Shown in pieces: positions 31,723 to 40,450 of a stretch of 64,000 nt of DNA (its first letter is position 1; each line of letters starts with the position of its first letter). This stretch comes from Proteobacteria bacterium DTSAM18 (GTDB lineage: Bacteria > Myxococcota_A > UBA796 > GCA-2862545). The position numbers and the translations under genes are program-made. The stretch spans positions 186,001 through 250,000 of the forward strand of contig JARACJ010000002.1 of assembly GCA_028767165.1 (NCBI GenBank). Direction: 5' to 3'. The notes under the pieces are model-generated. The model had not been told where the DNA came from. It did not search any database and was given only the letters and a program-made list of their open reading frames with translations.

Positions 31723-33801
31723 GTGGCTGATCTCTCCCATATCCGTAACATCGGAATCAGTGCCCACATCGACTCCGGTAAGACCACTCTTACCGAGCGT
31801 ATCCTGTTCTACACCGACAAGATCCACGCGATCCACGAAGTTCGCGGCAAGGACGGCGTCGGCGCAAAGATGGACTCCATGGAGCTGGAGCGTGAGCGCG
31901 GCATCACCATCCAGTCCGCTGCCACCTACACCGAGTGGGATGGTCACCACATCAACATCATCGACACCCCCGGTCACGTCGACTTCACCGTCGAGGTCGA
32001 GCGTGCCCTCCGCGTGCTCGATGGCGCCATCCTGATCCTCTGCGGTGTCGCTGGTGTGCAGTCCCAGTCCATCACCGTCGACCGTCAGATGCGTCGTTAC
32101 AACGTCCCCCGTCTGGCGTTCGTCAACAAGCTCGACCGTCAGGGCGCCAACCCCTTCAAGGTCAAGGACCAGCTGCGCGACAAGCTCAAGCTGAACGCCG
32201 TCATGGCCCAGATCCCGATCGGCGTGGAAGACCAGCTGGCCGGTGCCGTCGACCTGGTCGAGATGAAGGCCCTGTACAACGAGGGCGACAACGGCGAGAA
32301 CATCGTCGTCAAGGACATCCCCGAGGAGCTCATGGAGCAGGCCGAGGAGTACCGCGAGGAGCTCATCGACGCCGCTTCCATGTTCAGCGACGAGCTGGCC
32401 GAGCAGTTCCTCGAGGGTGAGGTCGACACCGAGACCCTCAAGGCCGCCATCCGCAAGGGCGTCCTCGAGCGCGAGCTCTGCCCCGTGTTCTGTGGCTCCG
32501 CCTACAAGAACCGTGGTGTCCAGCCCCTGCTCGACGCCGTCAACCTGTACCTCCCCGCTCCCACCGACATCGAGAACAAGGGTCTCGACATCGACGAGGA
32601 CGAGGCCGAGGTCACCCTGAGCTCCGATCCCGCAGAGCCCTTCGTCGGCCTCGCGTTCAAGCTCGAAGACGGCCAGTACGGTCAGCTCACCTACCTGCGT
32701 GTCTACCAGGGCACCATCCGCAAGGGTGAGTTCATCTTCAACTCCCGCGACCGCAAGAAGGTCAAGGTCGGCCGTCTCGTGCGCATGCACTCCAACGAGA
32801 TGGAGGACATCACCGAGGCCAGCGCAGGCGACATCGTCGCGCTGTTCGGCGTCGACTGCCACTCCGGCGACACCTTCACCGATGGCAACACCCGCATCGC
32901 CATGACCTCGATGCACGTGCCCAACCCGGTCATCCACTACACGATCAACACCAAGGACTCCAAGGGTGCGTCCAACCTGTCCAAGGCGCTGCAGCGCTTC
33001 GGCAAGGAAGACCCCACCTTCCGCGTGTCCTCCGATCCCGAGACCGGCGAGACCATCATCTCCGGCATGGGCGAGCTGCACCTCGATGTCTACATCGAGC
33101 GCATGAAGCGTGAGTACAAGGTGCCCGTCGAGGTCTCCCCTCCGCGCGTCGCCTACCGCGAGACCATCACCGCTTCCGTGCCGTTCAACTACACGCACAA
33201 GAAGCAGACCGGTGGTTCCGGTCAGTACGGTCGCGTGGCCGGCATCATGGAGCCCCTCGAGGAGGGTGAGTACGAGTTCGTGGACAAGATCACCGGTGGT
33301 GTGATTCCCCGCGAGTACATCCCCAGCTGTGACAAGGGCTTCCAGTCCATGCTCGCCAAGGGCATGCTCATCGGTCAGCCCGTCGTCGGCGTCAAGGTCA
33401 CCATCAACGATGGCTCCTCCCACGCAGTCGACTCCAGCGACATCGCCTTCCAGGAGGCTGCTCGCGGTGCATGGCGTGAGACCTTCCCCAAGGCCAAGCC
33501 CGTCATCCTCGAGCCCATCATGAAGGTGAGCCTCGAGGGTCCTGGCGAGTTCCTGGGCAACATCATCGGCACCATCAACCAGCGCCGCGGCATGGTCCTG
33601 GGCTCCGCTGAGGAGGATGGTTTCGCCACTGTCGACGCCGAGGTTCCCCTGGCTGAGATGTTCGGCTACTCTACGACCCTGCGTTCCGCGACCCAGGGCA
33701 AGGCCGAGTTCTCCATGGAGTTCTCCCGCTACGACAAGGTCCCGCGCAACGTGTCCGAGGAGCTCGTCGCCGAGTTCCAGAAGGCCAAGAGCGGCAAGTG
33801 A
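31723..33801 (+). CDS. fusA: Elongation factor G, spdEFG1 (mitochondrial-like) type
   Basis: Translocation GTPase, 692 aa, starting at GTG 31723 with GAGGAG six bases upstream. G1 is AHIDSGKTT, and the switch regions are [20 protein letters not shown] and DTPGHVDFT. The segment [20 protein letters not shown] and later [19 protein letters not shown] are much closer to mitochondrial EF-G1 than to canonical FusA (AHIDAGKTT). That is the spdEFG1 subfamily described in spirochaetes, planctomycetes and deltaproteobacteria. In such organisms a second copy (spdEFG2) handles ribosome recycling; it is not in the window. No ribosomal protein genes flank it. Confidence 0.93.
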   Translation: MADLSHIRNIGISAHIDSGKTTLTERILFYTDKIHAIHEVRGKDGVGAKMDSMELERERGITIQSAATYTEWDGHHINIIDTPGHVDFTVEVERALRVLDGAILILCGVAGVQSQSITVDRQMRRYNVPRLAFVNKLDRQGANPFKVKDQLRDKLKLNAVMAQIPIGVEDQLAGAVDLVEMKALYNEGDNGENIVVKDIPEELMEQAEEYREELIDAASMFSDELAEQFLEGEVDTETLKAAIRKGVLERELCPVFCGSAYKNRGVQPLLDAVNLYLPAPTDIENKGLDIDEDEAEVTLSSDPAEPFVGLAFKLEDGQYGQLTYLRVYQGTIRKGEFIFNSRDRKKVKVGRLVRMHSNEMEDITEASAGDIVALFGVDCHSGDTFTDGNTRIAMTSMHVPNPVIHYTINTKDSKGASNLSKALQRFGKEDPTFRVSSDPETGETIISGMGELHLDVYIERMKREYKVPVEVSPPRVAYRETITASVPFNYTHKKQTGGSGQYGRVAGIMEPLEEGEYEFVDKITGGVIPREYIPSCDKGFQSMLAKGMLIGQPVVGVKVTINDGSSHAVDSSDIAFQEAARGAWRETFPKAKPVILEPIMKVSLEGPGEFLGNIIGTINQRRGMVLGSAEEDGFATVDAEVPLAEMFGYSTTLRSATQGKAEFSMEFSRYDKVPRNVSEELVAEFQKAKSGK

Positions 33802-33813
33802 TGAGGAGATGAC

Positions 33814-35046
33814 ATGCAAGGGGGAGACCATCCCATGATGGAACTGCTGGACCGCCTCGGGCCGTCCAGCACGCCCGGAAACCTCGGAATGCTCATGAGC
33901 GCCCCGGGGGTGGGAAAGACGGGCTTCCTCTCGCATGTCGCACTCCATGCGCTCCTCGAGGAGCGCAAGGTCCTCCACGTGGCCATCGGCATGTCCGTCG
34001 ACCACGTGCGGGCCCACTACGACGAGGTGCTGCGTGCCAGCACCTCGTTGTCTGATCGTGACCTCGCCAACGTGCTGGTCCGTGTGGAGCGCAACCGGAT
34101 GGTGCTGTCGCACCCCGTGGGCTCCTTCGACGTCGCCCACCTGTTCGACCAGGTGTCGATGCTGGCAGGCGTCGCCGAGTTCCGGCCCGACCTCCTCATC
34201 GTGGATGGTCTCACGCCGGAACAGTGCCGCACCGCCAACCAGGGCATCCGCTCCCTGGCGGCGCGGATCGGTGCGATGGCATGGGTCTCGGCCACGCTGT
34301 CGAACCACGACGAGGGCGTGGGGCTCGGCAACGACGCCACGTTCGTGCTCGAGCTGCGCGACGAGGGAGGCGACGTCTGCCTGTACCTCGGCGGCGATCG
34401 GCTTCCCTGGTACATCGACCCGGTCACGCAGGTGCTGGTCGATCCCTCGGCGCCCGCAGTGGCAGCCAAGGGCGACGTGCCTGTGCTCACCCCCTCGGCG
34501 TGCACGCTGTACAGCGGCGGCGCGGCAGGGGCCGAGGCGTGGTTCGGCGAGCAGGCGGCCCGCTACGGCGTCCACGAGGTGAGCTTCACCTTCGAGGGGC
34601 ACAAGCAGGCCCGTGAGGTGGGCGCCAAGCTGCTGAGCATGCAGGAGCTCGAGGCGGGCGATGTCAGCCTCGTCTACGTGTCCCGCCGGCTCAACCGCTC
34701 CTACGCCGAGAAGGGCCTCATCCGAAAGGTCCTGCAGACCCTGTGGCACATGGTCAGCCGCGCCCAGCAGGTGTTCGTCGTCGGCGCCATCCAGGATGAT
34801 GGCACCGTCGTGGGTGGCACCGGCTGGTCGGTCGAGCTCGCCAAGATGTGGCACAAGGACGTCTGGGTCTACGACCAGGTCGAGGGTGGCTGGTTCACCT
34901 GGAAGGAGGGCGTCTGGGTGCCCGGAGAGGCGCGCATCACGTCGACGCTCTTCTGCGGCACGGGCACGCGCTACCTCAAGGAGAACGGCAAGCTGGCCGT
35001 GGCCGAGCTGTTTGCCGAGGCGTTTGCCGAGCAGGTCGCGGGCTGA
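33814..35046 (+). CDS. RecA/KaiC-like ATPase fused to a SLOG-type domain
   Basis: 410 aa, starting 12 bp after fusA. Residues about 1-200 are a RecA-like ATPase: Walker A SAPGVGKTG near 29-37, Walker B PDLLIVDGLTPEQ, then a strand with AMAWVSATLSNH. Residues about 225-400 look like a SLOG/YspA-type Rossmann domain (TLYSGGAAGAEAWFGEQA, HEVSFTFEGHKQARE, VYVSRRLNRSY, GAIQDDGTVVGGTGWSVELA). SLOG domains bind nucleotide-derived ligands. I do not recognise a named family for the fusion. Position suggests co-expression with EF-G. Confidence 0.7.
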   Translation: MQGGDHPMMELLDRLGPSSTPGNLGMLMSAPGVGKTGFLSHVALHALLEERKVLHVAIGMSVDHVRAHYDEVLRASTSLSDRDLANVLVRVERNRMVLSHPVGSFDVAHLFDQVSMLAGVAEFRPDLLIVDGLTPEQCRTANQGIRSLAARIGAMAWVSATLSNHDEGVGLGNDATFVLELRDEGGDVCLYLGGDRLPWYIDPVTQVLVDPSAPAVAAKGDVPVLTPSACTLYSGGAAGAEAWFGEQAARYGVHEVSFTFEGHKQAREVGAKLLSMQELEAGDVSLVYVSRRLNRSYAEKGLIRKVLQTLWHMVSRAQQVFVVGAIQDDGTVVGGTGWSVELAKMWHKDVWVYDQVEGGWFTWKEGVWVPGEARITSTLFCGTGTRYLKENGKLAVAELFAEAFAEQVAG

Positions 35047-35065
35047 GGTCGCGAGCCACGACCGC

Positions 35066-35392
35066 TCAGCCCCCGCTCGTCGCCTTCAGGCCCACCAGGG
35101 AGACGACCAACAGGGTCAGGAAGCCCACGCGGGCCAGGGTCAGGGGCTCACCGTGCAGGGCGATGCCCAGGACGGCCGCACCGACGGTGCCGATGCCGAC
35201 CCAGACCGCATAGGCGGTGCCGATGGGCAGCGTCCTGACGGCGGAGGCCAGCAGCCACATGCTGGCGGCCAGGGCCAACAGGGTGAGGATGGAGGGGACG
35301 GGCCTTGTGAATCCGTCGGATGCCTTCAGGCCGAGGGTCCAGGCGATCTCGAGCAGACCGGCGACGATCAGGGTGGTCCAGGCGGTGGACAT
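35066..35392 (-). CDS. sugE: SugE/Gdx guanidinium exporter (SMR family)
   Basis: 108-aa four-helix small multidrug resistance protein, a proton antiporter. Helix 1 has the proton-coupling Glu in GLLEIAWTLGLK, the SugE/Gdx variant rather than the EmrE pattern. Helix 3 has GTAYAVWVGIGTVGA. The ATG at 35392 is fixed by AAAGGAG seven bases upstream. A guanidine-III riboswitch in its leader identifies guanidinium as the likely natural substrate. Convergent with the ATPase-SLOG gene, 19 bp apart. Confidence 0.93.
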   Translation of the reverse strand: MSTAWTTLIVAGLLEIAWTLGLKASDGFTRPVPSILTLLALAASMWLLASAVRTLPIGTAYAVWVGIGTVGAAVLGIALHGEPLTLARVGFLTLLVVSLVGLKATSGG

Positions 35393-35424
35393 GGGGACTC
35401 CTTTCCCAGGGGTACATGGGGAAG

Positions 35425-35465
35425 GCGTCGTCTTGTCGTGACCGGGTACGGCGCGTCTCGTCCGG
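35425..35465 (-). promoter_or_regulatory. Guanidine-III riboswitch (ykkC-III) upstream of sugE
   Basis: Read on the minus strand, the 41 nt begin CCGGACGAG, continue GCGCCGTACCCGGTCA and end GACAAGACGACGC. This matches the known ykkC-III pseudoknot aptamer almost base for base, by memory of the Thermobifida sequence, with about four differences. One weakens a pair in the GCGCCG/CGACGC stem. The 3' end lies about 20 nt before the sugE ribosome site, a layout fitting ligand-controlled access to the ribosome site. Confidence 0.85.
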
Positions 35466-35517
35466 GACGGAAGGGGGCTTCCGTCGGTCATCAGGTAGGT
35501 CGTATCCGGTCCTCCGG

Positions 35518-35536
35518 CTCGTCAACGGTTGACGAG
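35518..35536. promoter_or_regulatory. 19-bp perfect palindrome upstream of sugE
   Basis: CTCGTCAACGGTTGACGAG: nine-base arms around a central G, 125 bp before the sugE start and 26 bp beyond the hmp stop. On the minus strand it contains TTGACG, which could be a -35 with TACGAC 15 bp downstream. It could be a dimeric repressor site over the sugE promoter. No U-tract follows, so a terminator is less likely. Confidence 0.45.
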
Positions 35537-35562
35537 AATTGTCTCGGGGCGTGCGTCCTGAC

Positions 35563-36732
35563 TCAGTCCAGCGCATCGGCGGGGCCGAAGAACTCGAAGT
35601 GCTGCTGCTCCGAGGGGACACCGAGTGCTTCGAGCTGGTTCCTCACGGAGCGCATGAACGGCACGGGACCCAGGAAGTAGCAGGGGGCATCGGCGATCAG
35701 TGTCTGCCGCAGGTGGTGGACCTGCAGCCTGCCTTCGGCATGGGCCTCGTCGCCTTCGATGCGGTCCTCGTACAGGTAGAACGTCTGGATGTCCTCGTGG
35801 GCGTGGGCGAGGGCGTCGGTACGGGAGCGGAAGGCGTGGTGGTCCCGGCTGATGGCGGCGTGGATGAAGCGGATGGGACGTCTGCCGGCGTAGGCCTCGA
35901 TCATCGCCATCGCGGGCGTGATGCCGACGCCGGCGGTGATGAGGTTCACCGGGGTCTCGGCGTCATCGAGGGTGAACGCGCCCGTGGGGCACGACAGCTC
36001 CACCTCGTGACCTGGCGTGAGGTGGTCGTGCAGGTGCCGGGACATCACGCCTTCGGGTTCCCGTTTGACGGAGATGCGGTAGGTCCGACCGTTCGGGGCG
36101 TTCGACAGGGAGTAGTTGCGACGGACGAGCTCGCCGTCGACGCGGGCCGTGAGACCGATGAACTGGCCGGGCACGTGGTCGAGCACGGGACGCCCGTCGA
36201 CAGGGGCGAGCAGGAACGAGGTGATGACGGACGACTCGCGGATGCGCGCCACGACCTGGAACGTCCGGGTGCCTCGCCATCCGCCGGGTCGAGACGCGTG
36301 GTCGGCATACACCTTCTCCTCTTCCCCGATCAGCAGGTTGGCGAGCTGCCAGTAGGCGGCCTCCCATGCAGCGCGGAGCTCGGGCGTGAATGCGTCTCCG
36401 AGCACCTCGGCCATGGCCTCGAGCAGGCTCGAGCCGACGATGGGGTAGTGCTCGGGCCGGATGTCGAGGGACGCGTGCTTGTGGACGATCATGCGGATGG
36501 CGGGACCGAGCACCGACGGATTGCGGATGTTCTCTGCATAGGCGAGCACGGCGTTGGCGAGAGCGCGTGGTTGGCGGCCGTCCTTCTGATGACTCGCGTT
36601 GAAGTAGGAGCGCACCTCGGGGTGGTTGCGGAACATGAGGCTGTAGAAGTGGCGGGTGAGGGCCTCGCCGCCCTCTCTGAGGATGGGGACGGTGGCGAGG
36701 ATGAGGGCTTCCTGGGCGGGTGTGAGGGACAT
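35563..36732 (-). CDS. hmp: Flavohaemoglobin / nitric oxide dioxygenase
   Basis: 389 aa, cytoplasmic, oxidises NO to nitrate using O2 and NAD(P)H. The globin domain (1-140) has the proximal His in VHKHASLDIRPEHYPIVG and the distal Gln in KDGRQPRAL. The FAD domain has RRNYSLSN, and the NAD domain has GVGITPAMAMIE and the C-terminal YFLGPVPFM. AGGAGA precedes the ATG at 36732; a longer frame upstream overlaps the promoter and was rejected. It diverges from norR and carries a sigma-54 promoter. Confidence 0.96.
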   Translation of the reverse strand: MSLTPAQEALILATVPILREGGEALTRHFYSLMFRNHPEVRSYFNASHQKDGRQPRALANAVLAYAENIRNPSVLGPAIRMIVHKHASLDIRPEHYPIVGSSLLEAMAEVLGDAFTPELRAAWEAAYWQLANLLIGEEEKVYADHASRPGGWRGTRTFQVVARIRESSVITSFLLAPVDGRPVLDHVPGQFIGLTARVDGELVRRNYSLSNAPNGRTYRISVKREPEGVMSRHLHDHLTPGHEVELSCPTGAFTLDDAETPVNLITAGVGITPAMAMIEAYAGRRPIRFIHAAISRDHHAFRSRTDALAHAHEDIQTFYLYEDRIEGDEAHAEGRLQVHHLRQTLIADAPCYFLGPVPFMRSVRNQLEALGVPSEQQHFEFFGPADALD

Positions 36733-36767
36733 CGGGTCTCCTGGGGTGGGAGGGTCACCCGGGCCCT

Positions 36768-36783
36768 TGCCAGGACCGTGCCG
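36768..36783 (-). promoter_or_regulatory. Sigma-54 promoter of hmp
   Basis: On the minus strand CGGCACGGTCCTGGCA: 16 nt against TGGCACG-N4-TTGCA, with one mismatch in each half. The invariant GG and GC are exactly ten bases apart. Predicted start of transcription near 36757, giving a leader of about 25 nt. NorR acts only at sigma-54 promoters, so the site fits the neighbouring regulator. Confidence 0.75.
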
Positions 36784-36824
36784 TTGGCGGTGGCCGGAGA
36801 GTGTCGGTTGCACCGTGAAGCCAT

Positions 36825-36880
36825 GTCTTCATGACCATGCAATGGTATGGTCATCCTGACAATGCAGTGGTGAATATGAC
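36825..36880. promoter_or_regulatory. Three NorR-type enhancer sites
   Basis: Three copies of GT-N7-AC, the NorR core: GTCTTCATGAC (36825-36835), GTCATCCTGAC (36850-36860) and GTGAATATGAC (36870-36880). All share TGAC on the right. They lie about 70-120 bp upstream of the predicted hmp start point, a usual distance for sigma-54 enhancers, and E. coli norVW also has three sites. Confidence 0.75.
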
Positions 36881-38438
36881 CATGAACGTGCCACCTCTCG
36901 GTGAACTGACAGCCCTGCTCCGCGGCTTGTCCCTCGACGTGCATGCGGAGCGCCGACATGCGCAACTGCTGTCGCTGATTTCTGCCATGCTCCCCTGCGA
37001 CGCGGTGGCGCTTCTTCGACACGAGGGCGATGGGAGCTTCCGGGTCGTGGCGATGGAGGGGTTGTCCGAAGAGGTCCGCGGGCGGCGCTTCCGGCTCGAG
37101 GAGCAGCCGCGCCTGCAGGCCATCTGGCATGCGCGGGGTGTGAAGCGGTTCCGGGCGGACAGTCCACTCCCCGATCCCTACGATGGCCTGCTCGTGGATC
37201 GTGGTGCACCGCTGGTCCACGACTGCCTGGGAGCGGTCCTGCGCATCGAGGGGCATCCATGGGGACTGCTCACGGTCGATGCACTGCAGGCCGGTCGGTT
37301 CGAAGAGACCGATGTCGACACCCTGGAGCTCGTGGTGGCCCTGTGCGAGGCCGTCGTGGCGGCGGGCGAGACCATCGGCAAGCTGCGCAGGGAGGCGCAT
37401 CGCGCGCTTCAGCTGCAGGCGGACAAGCGCTCGGATGGGGGCATGGTGGGCGAGAGCGAAGCCATGCGCCTGCTTCGACAGGGCATCGCCGCCGTGGCCG
37501 ACAGCGACCTGGCGGTGCTCGTGTCCGGGGAGACGGGCACCGGCAAGGAGCTGGTGGTCGGCGAGCTGCACCGCCGTTCCCTGCGTGCAGACGGGCCGCT
37601 GGTCACGGTCAATGCGGCGGCTCTGCCGGACCACCTGGTGGAGAGCGAACTGTTCGGTCACCGGCAGGGAGCGTTCACCGGTGCCACGGACACCCGACGC
37701 GGGAGGTTCCAGCTCGCCCACGGAGGCACGCTGTTCCTCGATGAGGTGGGGGAGCTTCCGTTGGTCGCCCAGGCCAAGCTGCTGCGGGTGTTGCAGTCCG
37801 GCGACGTTCGTCCCGTGGGATCGGACGAGGTGGTGCGAGTGGATGTGCGGGTCGTGGCGGCGACCAACCGTGATCTGCAGGAAGAGGTCCGACGTGGCAG
37901 GTTCCGCGCTGATCTGTACCACCGGCTTGCGGTGTTCCCCCTTCGCGTGCCGCCCCTGCGCGAGCGAGGCCGTGACGTGGTGCTGCTCGCCGGGCACTTC
38001 GCCGAGATCCACCGGGCCCGACTCGGGCTGAGGTCACTGCGTCTGCATCCGGAGGTGTGGGACCTGTTGCTCGCGTACGACTGGCCCGGCAATGTGCGGG
38101 AGCTGGAGCACCTCATCGGGCGAGCCGCCGTGAGGGCGCGTCATCACGATCCCGATGCTTCGGTCACGACCGTCACGGCCAGGTTCCTCGACATCGCCTC
38201 GGAAGGGGCAGGCTCGGGCGAGCGCGGTCGTCCCTCGTTCGAGCGGTCCCGTGACCCGGCGCAGCCCACCGGGTCACGCGTGCGGGGTGTGTCGCTGCGG
38301 GACTCGGTGGATTCGTACAAGGCGGAGCTGATCCGCCAGGCCGTGGAGGAGGAGGGGAGCTGGGCGGCCGCGGCGCGCGCGCTCGACGTGGATCCCGCCA
38401 ACCTGCTCCGCATGGCGCGGCGCCTCGGCATTCGCTAG
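36876..38438 (+). CDS. norR: Nitric-oxide-responsive sigma-54 activator NorR
   Basis: 520 aa from 36876. The GAF domain (about 1-165) keeps residues around the NO-sensing iron in E. coli NorR: PRLQAI (Arg81 counterpart), DSPLPDPYDGL (two Asp), VHDCLG (His and Cys) and LTVDAL (Asp). The AAA+ domain has Walker A SGETGTGKE, the sigma-54 loop GAFTGA and Walker B GTLFLDEVGELP. The C-terminal Fis-type HTH ends AAARALDVDPANLLRMARRL. The start is uncertain: ATGs at 36831, 36837, 36876 and 36882 are in frame. The earlier ones would place enhancer sites inside the gene, so a later one is preferred. Confidence 0.93.
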   Translation: MTMNVPPLGELTALLRGLSLDVHAERRHAQLLSLISAMLPCDAVALLRHEGDGSFRVVAMEGLSEEVRGRRFRLEEQPRLQAIWHARGVKRFRADSPLPDPYDGLLVDRGAPLVHDCLGAVLRIEGHPWGLLTVDALQAGRFEETDVDTLELVVALCEAVVAAGETIGKLRREAHRALQLQADKRSDGGMVGESEAMRLLRQGIAAVADSDLAVLVSGETGTGKELVVGELHRRSLRADGPLVTVNAAALPDHLVESELFGHRQGAFTGATDTRRGRFQLAHGGTLFLDEVGELPLVAQAKLLRVLQSGDVRPVGSDEVVRVDVRVVAATNRDLQEEVRRGRFRADLYHRLAVFPLRVPPLRERGRDVVLLAGHFAEIHRARLGLRSLRLHPEVWDLLLAYDWPGNVRELEHLIGRAAVRARHHDPDASVTTVTARFLDIASEGAGSGERGRPSFERSRDPAQPTGSRVRGVSLRDSVDSYKAELIRQAVEEEGSWAAAARALDVDPANLLRMARRLGIR

Positions 38439-38454
38439 GCGCCGCCGCGCGGCC

Positions 38455-39444
38455 TCAGTAGACGTTGTATCGGGCCCGGTTGGCCTCGTGGCCCTTGGCG
38501 TCCTTCGCCCCGTGGAAGCCACCGCTTCCGTCGTGCAGGTAGTACCACCAGGGGCTCTCCTGGGGGTTCAGGGCCGCCTCGAGGCTGATGAGGCTCGGGT
38601 TTCCGATGGCGGTGGGGGGCAGGCCGCCGCGAAGACGGGTGTTGTAGACGTCGTTCGGGTCGCGCAGCTGCTGCAGGAAGGACTTGCGGTCGTTCCAGTC
38701 GTCGATGGTGTAGCGGCTGGTGGCGTCGACGCCGAGGTTCCACTGGTTGTCGAGGCGCTTCCACAGCACGCCGGCGACGACGGAGCGGTTGGCCTCGCTG
38801 GGCTCCTCGCGCTCGAGCATGGAGGCCATGATGACGACGTCTTCCAGGGAGCGGTTGCCGAAGTCATCGGCGTACTTGTCGAGGAAGTTCTCCTTGAAGG
38901 CGCTCAGCTGGCGCTCGAGGAAGTCCTCTGCCGTGAAGTCGTCGGGGACGATCATGTAGGTCTCGGGCCACAGGTAGCCCTCGAGGGTGGGGGAGCTGGT
39001 CTCGAAGGGCATGTCGACGGACTTCGTGCGCGCCAGCGAGGCGTACTCGCCGGGCTCGATGAGGCCCTTGCTGGCGAGCAGCGCGTCGATGTCGTCGATG
39101 CGCAGGCCTTCCACGATGGTGATCGGGATGTCCTCGGGGATGGCGGGGCCGCACAGGGTGGCGAGCAGCTCGGTGGCCGTCATGCCGGTGTGGACCTCGA
39201 AGCGGCCGGCCTTGAGGCAGCGGCCCTCTTCGGGATGCAGCTTGAGGTAGAGCTTGAACGGCGCGGGGCCCTTGATGAGGCCAGCCTCAGCGAGCGCGGG
39301 CGTGAGGCCGCTCGCGGTGGCGCCGGCGGGCACCTCGAAGACGAAGGTGTCGCCGGGCTCGCCCTGGGGCGAACCCCCGAGCATGGCGTCGGGAAGGCCG
39401 CAGGCGGACATGATCAGGGTGGTGGCAACGATTGAAGAACGCAT
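38455..39444 (-). CDS. mltG: Endolytic murein transglycosylase MltG, lipoprotein form
   Basis: 329 aa, YceG/MltG family, cleaving nascent glycan strands near the membrane. A LysM-like segment lies at about 35-105. The catalytic domain has LEGYLWPETY, the catalytic Glu in ASMLEREEPSEANRSVVAGV, NLGVDATSRYTI, NTRLRGGLPPTAIGNPS and the final YYLHDGSGGFHGAKD. Usual MltGs are held by an N-terminal membrane helix; here MRSSIVATTLIMSACG ends in a lipobox (MSAC), predicting a lipoprotein. GGAGA precedes the ATG. Confidence 0.92.
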   Translation of the reverse strand: MRSSIVATTLIMSACGLPDAMLGGSPQGEPGDTFVFEVPAGATASGLTPALAEAGLIKGPAPFKLYLKLHPEEGRCLKAGRFEVHTGMTATELLATLCGPAIPEDIPITIVEGLRIDDIDALLASKGLIEPGEYASLARTKSVDMPFETSSPTLEGYLWPETYMIVPDDFTAEDFLERQLSAFKENFLDKYADDFGNRSLEDVVIMASMLEREEPSEANRSVVAGVLWKRLDNQWNLGVDATSRYTIDDWNDRKSFLQQLRDPNDVYNTRLRGGLPPTAIGNPSLISLEAALNPQESPWWYYLHDGSGGFHGAKDAKGHEANRARYNVY

Positions 39445-39535
39445 CAAGTCTCCACGACTGGCGGACCCGTTCTATCGCATGGTGAAGGCGGAGTGGCTAT
39501 GGGCTCCTCGTCACGGTTTCTCAGGAGAATGATCC

Positions 39536-40336
39536 ATGGCGAGTCTTGCAGAGCGTATCGAGGCTTCCTTCGCCTCGGGCGACATCGACGAGGCAGCGGT
39601 CCTCGAGGTCATGGAAGGCCTCGACACCGGTGCGCTTCGTGTGGCCGAGAAGATCGACGGCGAGTGGGTCACCCACGCCTGGATCAAGCAGGCGGTGCTG
39701 CTGTACTTCCGCGTCGCGCAGATGAAGGAAGGCACCTACGGCGACTACGTCTACTACGACAAGATCCCCCTGAAGACCCGCCTGAAGGAGCAGGGCGTGC
39801 GCGTCGTGCCCCCCGGCACCGTGCGCTACGGCTCCTTCCTCGAGGCCGGCTGCATCGTGATGCCCGGCTACGTGAACATCGGCGCCTACGTGGGTGCCGG
39901 CTCCATGGTCGACACCTGGGCCACCGTCGGCTCCTGCGCCCAGATCGGCAAGGGCGTCCACCTGAGCGGCGGCGTCGGGATCGGCGGCGTGCTCGAGCCC
40001 CCGGGAGCCCACCCGGTCATCATCGAGGACGGCGCCTTCATCGGCTCCCGCTGCATCGTGGTGGAAGGCGTGCGCATCGGTGAGGAGGCCGTCCTGGCCG
40101 CCGGCACCACGATCACCGCCTCGACCCCCATCATCGACGTCACCGGCGAGGAGGAGGTGGTCTACAAGGGTCACGTACCGCCCCGGTCCGTCGTGGTGCC
40201 CGGCACCCGCCCCAAGGACTTCCCGTCCGGCACGTACCACCTGCAGTGCGCGCTGATCATCGGGAAGCGCAAGGAGAGTACCGATCGGAAGACGTCGCTC
40301 AACGACGTGCTCCGAGAGTTCGCCTTGCCGGTATGA
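39536..40336 (+). CDS. dapD: Tetrahydrodipicolinate N-succinyltransferase
   Basis: 266 aa; succinyl-CoA-dependent step of the succinylase branch of lysine and diaminopimelate synthesis. Left-handed beta-helix protein with RVVPPGTVRYGSFLEAGCIV, NIGAYVGAGSMVDTWATVGS and the substrate-loop region GGVLEPPGAHPVIIEDGAFI, all characteristic of DapD. The length is slightly under the 274 of E. coli. CAGGAG precedes the ATG. It stands alone between mltG (divergent) and a secreted protein. Confidence 0.96.
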   Translation: MASLAERIEASFASGDIDEAAVLEVMEGLDTGALRVAEKIDGEWVTHAWIKQAVLLYFRVAQMKEGTYGDYVYYDKIPLKTRLKEQGVRVVPPGTVRYGSFLEAGCIVMPGYVNIGAYVGAGSMVDTWATVGSCAQIGKGVHLSGGVGIGGVLEPPGAHPVIIEDGAFIGSRCIVVEGVRIGEEAVLAAGTTITASTPIIDVTGEEEVVYKGHVPPRSVVVPGTRPKDFPSGTYHLQCALIIGKRKESTDRKTSLNDVLREFALPV

Positions 40337-40450
40337 CGGTCGGCAACTGGTGATCGGGTGTCCGTAAATTTCCACACCCGACTTTGACCCCCCGGGGGCT
40401 CCCATCTGGCATGTAATCTGAGGAAACAAGCCAAGCTGTGGAGCCCCCCC

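Noticed and set aside
40384-40417. Promoter of the secreted protein at 40451 (TTGACC with TGTAAT)
   Set aside because: The two hexamers are 22 bp apart, too far for a standard sigma-70 promoter.
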